From: Tubiluchus corallicola
Lineage: Eukaryota > Priapulida > Priapulimorpha > Priapulimorphida > Tubiluchidae
Length of the DNA: 64,000 bases
Assembly: GCA_030141605.1 (NCBI GenBank)
Contig: JAQGDQ010002396.1
Location: forward strand, 48,597 to 112,596
Direction: 5' to 3'
Under the pieces are notes generated by a model. It had not been told where the DNA came from and did no database searches. It saw only the letters and a program-made list of their open reading frames with translations. Positions 45,583-53,465 of the stretch are shown one piece after another. Made by a program: the position numbers and the translations under genes. Within the stretch, counting starts at the first letter, position 1. The number at the start of each line of letters is the position of its first letter.

Positions 45583-46931
45583 TTTTTTACCTCATATTTT
45601 GACCAGAAGCTTCGTTTGCGACCATGTGCCTCAATGATCTGTGCTTTGAAAGCTTCGTGATGATTAAATTTTTTCCAGTCAGCGACGTTTGCCGCCAGTT
45701 TGTCCAGCTTCTTCAGGTACTGGATACCATGGGGATAGGCTTTGGTATATCCGCGCTCCAGAATAGAAATCAGCAGACTTCGGCAGATCAGACTGGTAAC
45801 AAGGTGGCGGTTTTCTGCCTCCATTGTCTCGGCTAAAGAGAGCAAACTTCCGTAATGATTGCCATCAAGCTGATAAGCACGTTTCAGGAGATATACTTCA
45901 GCTTCATCTATCTTTCCGACTGCAATCAGAAATTCCGCATCAGATTCCCGGAGCCTGTCAGATTTGAGAATCTGCTCAACCTCATCAGCAACCACTTCAT
46001 CCTTTTTGTCATGACCGATAACATCCAGAAGCGCCTGCAGGGCTTCGGTGGAATGATAGGATCTGAATTTCTGGAACAGGAGCTCCGTCAGTTTTTCAGA
46101 ATCGCCCTGCTTGTGGTAGATCTCCTCCAGCAGCTTATCCCGTTCGTATGCCTGAAAAGTGTCGCCTTCCGGGGTTTTCTTGAGCCATGAATGAGCCGTC
46201 TCGACATCGCCGCTTTCAAGGTAGACTCGGGAAATATCGACAAGCGCTGCAGAATTTAGCTTCCCCCATGAAGCAATGCGGGTCTTTTCAAACAGCTTGG
46301 CATCCTTGATCTGACGGGCCAGTGATTCGATGGATCTTAGATGATGCCGCTTGCCGTATTCATCCTTTTCTTTGTCCGCCCACTTTTGAAGCGTGGCAAT
46401 CATGTTACGAATAATCGATTCAGGCAGACATTCCCCGGCACAATCAATCAAGGTATCCCGGATGCCGTAGTTGTCCTTCTGGTTCACCTTGAGAATGATG
46501 TCTGCAACTTTTTGTCTTTCTTCACATCGCTTGGCATACTCCAAAAAAAGCTCTTTGGCATCATAGCGGAACACATCACCAATGTTGCCGCTGGAGTCAT
46601 CGCACATCTCAAAAATGGTATTGTCGGCATCATAAAAAGCAGCCACCAGTTCAACGCCTGTAAGCGGATCGTCCACACCGGATTTCAGATCCTGCAATAG
46701 CATTTCCAGTTCACGGGCGAAACTGGCAACGCCCCCCCAATCGATAAAGCGCCTCGAATTTTTCAGGCCGGAAAGTTTCTTTTTGAATCGCTGCACATTT
46801 TCCTTAGGCGTGGCAATCATCTGTTCAATCAGGTCGTCAGCTTTATCTGAGTGAACGGCAAGGTTCAACAAAGTATCGGCCAGAGCATCTGGACCCAAAT
46901 CAATCAGTTTTTGTTTGCGTGAATCAGTCAT
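45579..46931 (-). CDS. DUF6880-like helical repeat protein
   Basis: 450 residues from ATG 46931, which overlaps the DUF2779 stop by 8 bases; the frame extends 21 codons further without family resemblance. The protein is almost entirely helical, with TPR-like pairs (VDISRVYLESGDVETAHSWL, LLEEIYHKQGDSEKLTELLFQKF, AEFLIAVGKIDEAEVYLLKRA). The ends fit my memory of DUF6880: SRRFIDWGGVASFARELEMLL early and FNHHEAFKAQIIEAHGRKRSFW at the C-terminus. It is probably a scaffold; no catalytic motif is seen. Confidence 0.65.
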   Translation of the reverse strand: MTDSRKQKLIDLGPDALADTLLNLAVHSDKADDLIEQMIATPKENVQRFKKKLSGLKNSRRFIDWGGVASFARELEMLLQDLKSGVDDPLTGVELVAAFYDADNTIFEMCDDSSGNIGDVFRYDAKELFLEYAKRCEERQKVADIILKVNQKDNYGIRDTLIDCAGECLPESIIRNMIATLQKWADKEKDEYGKRHHLRSIESLARQIKDAKLFEKTRIASWGKLNSAALVDISRVYLESGDVETAHSWLKKTPEGDTFQAYERDKLLEEIYHKQGDSEKLTELLFQKFRSYHSTEALQALLDVIGHDKKDEVVADEVEQILKSDRLRESDAEFLIAVGKIDEAEVYLLKRAYQLDGNHYGSLLSLAETMEAENRHLVTSLICRSLLISILERGYTKAYPHGIQYLKKLDKLAANVADWKKFNHHEAFKAQIIEAHGRKRSFWSKYEVKK

Positions 46932-48942
46932 TTGGCAATCCTCCCACCTTTTCACAACCCGGGCTGGATTGCAGAAGGTCCTTCCAACCTTCATAAATCA
47001 TGACCATTGCCATGGTATCCAATTCGCAATATTTGAGCAGAGCCTTCCGGATCTCTTCACGCTCATATTCCGACATTTCCTCAAACTGCATCCGGGCATA
47101 AGCGGTCAGGGCTGCACCACCATCCCGCAGCTCATCATCGTCACTCAAGATGCCCATATCTTTGTCCGAGATATCCTGAAACATTTTCGGCAGCATTTTG
47201 TATGGGTCGGCAACCTTCCCATCCTTGATTTTGATCCACTGCCAGTCTTTGAAGTTGATACTCGGGATTCCATCAATTGCGCCGTAGATAGGCTTTGAAT
47301 ATTTATCCTGCAGAAAGGCCGAACTGTTCAGGATTGCCGGGAGTACCTGTTTGATTGAGTTGGAGCCATTAGTGGCCGGGTCGTAATAGTAGCGCTTAAC
47401 AATTTCCCACATGTCGACCATGTTGCGCTCGCCGGTCCACTGCTCAACAGAGTCCTTCACGGCTTGGGTGATGGACCTGATGAACGCGCACAATTCATCC
47501 CGGTCTTCAATTTCCTGCTGATCAGCCTGAAGTTGGCAGTAAATCATGTTGAGGAACGTGTTTTCATGGTTGGAGTAGCGGAAGATGCTGCCGTTGTCAT
47601 TTTCAAGCTGAGCCTTCAGAGTTCTCACAAATTCATAATTTGGAAACGCTCCCTGTTCCGTATTCAAATACTCACCGAAATGCTCCACGGTGCCATCTTC
47701 GTGAACAATATGATGGGAAAACTGAAACGCGATCCCCTCGTAAGGTCTGCGACCTGCATTAAACGGTATGGCCACCATGGTGGTTTCAAAGTCGATGAAA
47801 TGGAGCGGAAACACCCAGCTGCTCATCTCGCTTTGCAGGCTTTCCTGATCCAGCCAGATCAAAGTGTCACCGTTCTGGTATTTCTCAATCTGAAGCCACT
47901 GGCGTTCGCTGGCAGAGATGCCCGGCTTTTTGTCGGGCTTAGGAACCACATCCTCCTCGGTAAGGTCGGACATCTTGATGCAGCCAGACTCAATGAGCTT
48001 GGCCTTTTTTCTAAAGTTCCAGACATCGAGCACGGTTGGACTCTCGAAATCCTCGTCCTTCCAACCCAGATTCGCTTTCCAGCATTCTTTCTTTCCGCTC
48101 AGCAAGCCGGACGGCTCCTCGCCGTCCTTTGTATAGAACTCGCAGCTTGAACAGTTGGTTGATACTGGTGACGGTATTTTTATATCCGAAGCATAGTGCT
48201 CTGCAAACAGATCAACCCGCTGTGTAAAGCTAAGGGCCTGATCACTGCCGCCATCTGTACCGGCATAAATCTGCTCGCATTCGGTATCAACATTTACCTT
48301 GCAGAGAATCGGCGGTGTCAGATCCGCGTCGGTCAGGGTTTCCGATACCGATACCGACTTGCGTCCATTGGCGTCCTTCACCAACCGAAACTTCTGGTTA
48401 AGTCCATCGGTCGGACAGGTCGCTGATTTATCGGCCATCATGAGGTGGGCGGAGACAGAATATTGAGGCAGCGCCTGATTGATCACATATTTCTGAAAGG
48501 CCACATCGTAGAGGTAGGAGTTCCAGCCTGATTTGATCGTCCCGTTTTTATTGGCAAACGGGTCTTCAGCGTCGGGATCAAAGGATTTGGCTTTCACCTC
48601 ATAGAGGCTGAGGCGATTACCGTTTTTAACCAGAATATCCGCACGGATGAATAGTGTGTCGGTCGCTATTGCCGCTTCGTAAATGGTTACCTGATCCAGT
48701 TGCAGGAGTCTGTTGGTTTCAGCGAGAGCTTGGTCATAATCCAGTGTTTTGATATTATGACCACCGGGGAAGTAACATTTAGCCAGGTCACCCACCTGAA
48801 AGCCGCCATCAGCCAGCGCAAGAAGGAAACTGTCATCAAGGTTCTGGTTGGCGTACTCGCTTTTTCCGGTGTAGAAGAGTTTGGTCGGGCACTCTGTTGC
48901 CAGCTTGAATCTGGATTTTGTCAGATATCTCCTTTTTGCCAT
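46924..48942 (-). CDS. DUF2779 protein with RecB/Cas4-like and DEDD-like nuclease regions
   Basis: 672 residues. The N-terminal half resembles a TM0106/Cas4-type RecB nuclease: a cysteine in LATECPTKLFY, the PD-(D/E)xK acids in ADILVKNGNRLSLYEVKAKS near residues 105-125, then a cysteine group NCSSCEF and KKECW near 270-295, giving four cysteines as in iron-sulfur Cas4 nucleases. The C-terminal DUF2779 part has FIDFETTM near residue 390 and a late CELDTMAMVMIYEGW, like a DEDD exonuclease. The predicted role is DNA processing. It follows sbcC by 15 bases and overlaps the next gene. Confidence 0.75.
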   Translation of the reverse strand: MAKRRYLTKSRFKLATECPTKLFYTGKSEYANQNLDDSFLLALADGGFQVGDLAKCYFPGGHNIKTLDYDQALAETNRLLQLDQVTIYEAAIATDTLFIRADILVKNGNRLSLYEVKAKSFDPDAEDPFANKNGTIKSGWNSYLYDVAFQKYVINQALPQYSVSAHLMMADKSATCPTDGLNQKFRLVKDANGRKSVSVSETLTDADLTPPILCKVNVDTECEQIYAGTDGGSDQALSFTQRVDLFAEHYASDIKIPSPVSTNCSSCEFYTKDGEEPSGLLSGKKECWKANLGWKDEDFESPTVLDVWNFRKKAKLIESGCIKMSDLTEEDVVPKPDKKPGISASERQWLQIEKYQNGDTLIWLDQESLQSEMSSWVFPLHFIDFETTMVAIPFNAGRRPYEGIAFQFSHHIVHEDGTVEHFGEYLNTEQGAFPNYEFVRTLKAQLENDNGSIFRYSNHENTFLNMIYCQLQADQQEIEDRDELCAFIRSITQAVKDSVEQWTGERNMVDMWEIVKRYYYDPATNGSNSIKQVLPAILNSSAFLQDKYSKPIYGAIDGIPSINFKDWQWIKIKDGKVADPYKMLPKMFQDISDKDMGILSDDDELRDGGAALTAYARMQFEEMSEYEREEIRKALLKYCELDTMAMVMIYEGWKDLLQSSPGCEKVGGLPND

Positions 48943-48957
48943 CAGTATCTCTCCCTG

Positions 48958-51900
48958 TTATTCACCTTTAACCACCTTTGTACATCCCGGGCCGGACAGC
49001 GAGCTGCGGCCGCCGGAGACTGGTGTAATATTTATCTGGGTGCTGATACTTTCTTTCAGTGCAGATACATGGGAGATGATTCCGATCAGCTTGCCATCCT
49101 GCTGCAGGCCGGACAAGGTTTCCAGAGCGGTCTCCAGAGCTTCTTCATCCAAGGTGCCGAAGCCTTCATCCAGAAACAGGGAATCCACCCGTACTTTCCG
49201 GCTGGCCATTTTCGACAACCCCAATGCCAGCGTCAGGCTGACAATAAAGCTTTCACCGCCTGACAGGTTCTTGGTCGACCGGATTTCACCGGCCTGATAG
49301 TTATCAACGACATTCAGTTCCAGCGGCTGTTGATCATCACGGATCAGCAGATAGCGATCGGTCATTTTTTCCAACTGCCGGTTGACATGGGAAACCATCA
49401 GCTCAAAAGTCAGTCCCTGAGCAAAATTCCGGTACTTTTTACCATCAGCTGAACCGATGAGGCCATGCAACTTTTCCCAACGATGGCACTCTTTCTTCTG
49501 AGCCTCAATGGCGGACTGCTTTTCCTTTATCCGCTCTTTGGCTGCCGTATTTTCACTCAGCTTGTGCTTAAGCCCGGCAATGGCGTCGCGCAATTCTTTC
49601 AGGGACTCTTCAAATTTTTTGAACTGCGGTTCCAGTTCCTCAAGCGTCTTATCCGTGAGCTTTTTGGCAATCTCTGTGGCCAGACGCGTCTCCCGGTCTT
49701 TCTGTTTCGCTTTGAGCTCCGTTCCCGCGTCATCGAGCTCCTTGGCCCGGGAAGATAAAGATTCCAGATCTTCCTGCGGCAGTATGGCTTCGAGGAAGGC
49801 TTTCTCTTCCGCAAAGCCTGCCGGAATCAGAGCGGCTGAAAAGTCGGTTTCCGATTGTTCCAATTCTGGCGTTCTTTGCTCGATGCGCTTCTTCAGGGAG
49901 TCAATAAGGGTCTTAGCCGTTGTCAGTTTCTGCTGCAGCTCGATGTTCAGGTCTCTGGCGTTCTTCTCGGCCTTTTCGGCATCGGCAATGGCTTTGTTCA
50001 ATCGGCCTTCTTCATCATCAGGCTTTTTATCGCCATACAATTGCTTCCGCTCTTCTGTTCCGTCGGCCAGTTCCTTTTTGAGTCGTTCCAGAGTTTCCTG
50101 TTTTTCATTCAGAGCCTTGACCTGCGTATCAATCACGGCATCAAGACGCTTCACTTCGCTGTCGATGTTGGCAATCTGTTTTTCGATATCGGCCTTTTGT
50201 TTTGCCTGTTCCTGCCATGCCTTCAACCTTGATTTGAGGGATTCAAGCAGCGCCTTAACCTCTGTCTCCGGTATTTCAGTAATGCCAAGTGGCTGGAGTT
50301 TCCCGGAAACTGTCTGCTTGAGTTCCTCAAAACCGGTCCGAAGCTTCGTGAGAGCATCCTTCAATTCCGTAAGGGTCTTTTCAGTGGCCTTTTTGTCATT
50401 GGCCGCTTCGGTTTCCAGCTTCTCGCTGTCATTCAGATTTTTACGGGCAGCGGTTTCCGCCTGTTCCAGCTTTTTGATGGCGGCTTCCTGCTCGTCCGCC
50501 TTATCGATCAGCTTGGCCAGCGATTCTATCTTTTGCTCGATCTCATCGGGAACCGGAACATTACCCTCAGCAAAAGGATGGTCGGTCGAGCCACAGAGTG
50601 GACAGGGTTTGCCGTCTTCCAGTTTGGCCCGGTGGTCTTCAAGCTCCTCGATTTTCCTGATGAAAGCCATTTCTCGAAGAAGGGTTTCCTTCTCGGTGCG
50701 ATACTCCCGGAGCAGTTTGTCGCCCAGTAATTCGCTCAGAGCATCCTTGCCTTGCTGTAGATTTTTACCAGCCGTCTCCAGTTCCTGTTTCTTGAGCCCA
50801 CATTGCTTGGAGGCTTCATCCAGTTTCTTTGTGGCATCTGCTACGGTCGTATCGGCTTTTTTGAGATCGGTTTTTTTCTGCGTGATCTCCTGTTGTTTGG
50901 CGAGCAGGCTGCCGAACTGTTCTTCAACACCGGCCAGTCCACTGATCAACCATTCATCCCGGGCGTTTTCGTTGAGGTACAGATCTGCAGCCTCCAACGT
51001 TTTCTCTGCAGCAATCCGTTTTTCCTGTTCCTTCACCCGGGCCTGTTTGTCGGTATCAATCTTTGCGGCTTCCTTGGTACAAGCATCAGCGCCTTCCGAT
51101 ACCGCCTTTGTTTGTTCAGTGTTTTTTTGATCAAGTGACCGGATTTTCAGGATAAGCGGGGCTGCTGTTTTTAGCTCCTCTTTGGCTTTCAGGGTGAGCT
51201 GTTCAGCAGCCTTGAGAGCCTCTGTTTGTGTATTTTCAGATGATTCAAGCTCAGGAAGTGCGTCTTCATCCGTTTTCAGGGCGGTCTGATCGTCGGCTTG
51301 CTGCTTGCGGAGGGATGTTACGCTCACGTATGTTCCGTCCAGAGACGCGGCCTTGGTGGCAAGTTCAAGTTTGGCCCGTTCCGGTTTGAAGGCTTCGGTG
51401 TCGGTCTTCAGTTTGGCGGCTTCATCCGTAAGGCTGAGGATCTCCTTTTTCAAGTTCTCAATATTGGTCAGCCATGTGATGGCTTTGCCTGTTTCGGTTG
51501 ATTTACCGGCAAGCTCAGTCTCCTGTTTCTGCTTGGCCGCAAGTTCGTCCTGAATTTCCTTTTCCTGTTCGGGCTCGAGAATCACAATGCCGGATGTTTC
51601 GGCATTCAGGATGTTGAGCTTTTCCCGCTCATCACGCTGGCGCTCATGAACGCGCCGTGAGATTTCCGAATAAATTTCCGTGCCGGTGATCTGCTCGAGG
51701 ATCTTGGATTTCTGTTCCACGTCAGCTTTCAGGAAGGTATCGAACCCGCCTTGTGCCAAAAGAATGGAGCGGGTGAAGCGATCGAAGTCCATCCCGGTTT
51801 TTTCTTCAATGACACCGCCAACAAGGCTCTTCTTGGTTTCGATGGGTTTGCCCGTAGCATCGTCTGCAATCTGGTGCTCCTGATCCTGCAGGTTGCCTTC

Positions 51901-52215
51901 CGCCTTTTTCCGTGCCCGGCGTTGTTCCCAGTGACAGCGGAATCGACCAGCCTGGGATTCAAACAAGACCTCGGCATAGCACTCACCGGTCTGGCGGGAC
52001 ATTATCTCATTCCCGCTCTTGGTGATTTTCCCAAGGCGGGGCGTGGCTCCATACAGGGCCAGACAGATGGCATCAAGAATCGTCGACTTGCCCGCACCGG
52101 TCGGACCGGTCAGAGCAAAGATGCCGTTGGATACATATTCGGGATCAGTGAAGTCTATGACCCACTCGCCATAGAGGGAGTTGAGGTTTTTAAATCTGAG
52201 TTCAAGTATCTTCAT
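48958..52215 (-). CDS. sbcC: Exonuclease subunit SbcC (Rad50-like ATPase)
   Basis: 1085 residues. Walker A GPTGAGKSTILDAICLALYG lies near residues 36-55. Long heptad coiled coils flank the zinc hook CPLCGSTDHPF near residue 537. The C-terminal ATPase half has NLSGGESFIVSLTLALGLS and the Walker B LFLDEGFGTLD. With SbcD it forms the DNA-end-processing nuclease that opens hairpins and trims blocked ends. The gene starts 11 bases after sbcD. It lies inside a restriction-type operon instead of a housekeeping site, and its G+C and codon use match the operon. Confidence 0.95.
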   Translation of the reverse strand: MKILELRFKNLNSLYGEWVIDFTDPEYVSNGIFALTGPTGAGKSTILDAICLALYGATPRLGKITKSGNEIMSRQTGECYAEVLFESQAGRFRCHWEQRRARKKAEGNLQDQEHQIADDATGKPIETKKSLVGGVIEEKTGMDFDRFTRSILLAQGGFDTFLKADVEQKSKILEQITGTEIYSEISRRVHERQRDEREKLNILNAETSGIVILEPEQEKEIQDELAAKQKQETELAGKSTETGKAITWLTNIENLKKEILSLTDEAAKLKTDTEAFKPERAKLELATKAASLDGTYVSVTSLRKQQADDQTALKTDEDALPELESSENTQTEALKAAEQLTLKAKEELKTAAPLILKIRSLDQKNTEQTKAVSEGADACTKEAAKIDTDKQARVKEQEKRIAAEKTLEAADLYLNENARDEWLISGLAGVEEQFGSLLAKQQEITQKKTDLKKADTTVADATKKLDEASKQCGLKKQELETAGKNLQQGKDALSELLGDKLLREYRTEKETLLREMAFIRKIEELEDHRAKLEDGKPCPLCGSTDHPFAEGNVPVPDEIEQKIESLAKLIDKADEQEAAIKKLEQAETAARKNLNDSEKLETEAANDKKATEKTLTELKDALTKLRTGFEELKQTVSGKLQPLGITEIPETEVKALLESLKSRLKAWQEQAKQKADIEKQIANIDSEVKRLDAVIDTQVKALNEKQETLERLKKELADGTEERKQLYGDKKPDDEEGRLNKAIADAEKAEKNARDLNIELQQKLTTAKTLIDSLKKRIEQRTPELEQSETDFSAALIPAGFAEEKAFLEAILPQEDLESLSSRAKELDDAGTELKAKQKDRETRLATEIAKKLTDKTLEELEPQFKKFEESLKELRDAIAGLKHKLSENTAAKERIKEKQSAIEAQKKECHRWEKLHGLIGSADGKKYRNFAQGLTFELMVSHVNRQLEKMTDRYLLIRDDQQPLELNVVDNYQAGEIRSTKNLSGGESFIVSLTLALGLSKMASRKVRVDSLFLDEGFGTLDEEALETALETLSGLQQDGKLIGIISHVSALKESISTQINITPVSGGRSSLSGPGCTKVVKGE

Positions 52216-52226
52216 AATCAGCCTCT

Positions 52227-53465
52227 CTATTCCGCGTTGACGTCTTCTTCATGGAGAGACGTGATTATTTCGTTGTAGGAGACCGTCAGTTCTACCCGGT
52301 CTTCATCAGGCACCTCAAAGGCATCCAGACAGCGGGTGAAAACATCTCCGGCATCCAGATCATCGAGGGTTTCATCCTCCGCGACCGTACTGATCACCCG
52401 GTCCATGACACGCCTGTTTTTGATCCGGCGGATTTCCATGACTGAGTCGGCCATAGCTTCGTCGAGCATCTCGCGCAGGTTGCCGATGATGTCGCTGCCG
52501 GTGTATTCAATCTCAAGCCATGCAGAGCTTTCTTCTTTTTTGAGTTCCTCCAGCTTTGCATGGATATCATCCAGCGATCCGACAATGCGGACCAGCTTCT
52601 GAAAACAGGGTACGGGGATCTCTTGGATATTTGGCGTGGTGCTGTTGAACTCTATGAGAACGACCTTCTTTTCCTGAGTCGCCTCGCCATATCCCATCGG
52701 GATGGGCGAACCACAATAGCGGATGTGCTCCGCGCTACCGACCGCCTGAGGAACATGCAGATGGCCAAGAGCCAGATAATCAATTGACGAAGGGAACACC
52801 TCCTCACCGACATGCGCCAGCGATCCCACATAAAGCTCCCGGACACCATCACCGTCAACCGTCTTACCGCCTGCCGTGAACAGGTGTCCCATGGCAACGA
52901 TGGGAATGTCATCATGCCAGGCGCTTTTGAATTCGGCTCGTTTCTGTTCCGCAATAGCACAAACATCCGCGTAATGGTTTTGCAGTCCTTCAACGAGCTT
53001 GGCGTTTTTATCGTCGATGGTTTCTCCCGGCTCGACTGTGCGGATGTCCTTGTCCCGCAAATAAGGAACAGCGCAGACAATGGCCTCCGGCTTATCATCC
53101 GTTTGCAGAATAAAGACCTCTTCCTCCAATACATCGGTCATGGAGCCGACCACATATACATTCAGGGCACGCAGCAGTTCCTTCGGGGCATTCAGAAATG
53201 ACGGTGAATCGTGGTTCCCGGCAACGACCACAACATGACGGCAGCAGGATGCAGCCACCCGGCAGAGGAAGCGATAGTAGAGCTCCTGAGCCCTGTTGCT
53301 GGGCGTGCTGGTATCGAACACATCACCGGTAACCAGCAGGGCATCAACCTTTTCATCTTCGATGGTCTGAGCCAGCCAGTCCAGAAAAGATGAGAACTCC
53401 TCATAGCGTTTCCGTCCGTAAAGGGATCGGCCTAAATGCCAGTCTGACGTGTGGAGGATTTTCAT
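52227..53465 (-). CDS. sbcD: Exonuclease subunit SbcD (Mre11-like nuclease)
   Basis: 412 residues. Phosphoesterase motifs are HTSDWHLG at the start, VTGDVFDTSTPSN, VVAGNHDSPSF, PIVAMGHLF and YLALGHLHVPQ, the full Mre11-type metal-binding set. The C-terminal third is the SbcC-contact region. Its ATG overlaps the stop of the RloC-like gene by ATGA, so its translation is coupled to that of the anticodon-nuclease gene. The same junction is preserved in the broken copy at 33870. Confidence 0.95.
   Translation of the reverse strand: MKILHTSDWHLGRSLYGRKRYEEFSSFLDWLAQTIEDEKVDALLVTGDVFDTSTPSNRAQELYYRFLCRVAASCCRHVVVVAGNHDSPSFLNAPKELLRALNVYVVGSMTDVLEEEVFILQTDDKPEAIVCAVPYLRDKDIRTVEPGETIDDKNAKLVEGLQNHYADVCAIAEQKRAEFKSAWHDDIPIVAMGHLFTAGGKTVDGDGVRELYVGSLAHVGEEVFPSSIDYLALGHLHVPQAVGSAEHIRYCGSPIPMGYGEATQEKKVVLIEFNSTTPNIQEIPVPCFQKLVRIVGSLDDIHAKLEELKKEESSAWLEIEYTGSDIIGNLREMLDEAMADSVMEIRRIKNRRVMDRVISTVAEDETLDDLDAGDVFTRCLDAFEVPDEDRVELTVSYNEIITSLHEEDVNAE

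Noticed and set aside
49508-51130. 540-codon plus-strand frame inside sbcC
   Set aside because: A serine-rich shadow of the coiled-coil region of sbcC on the other strand; no ribosome site or family.
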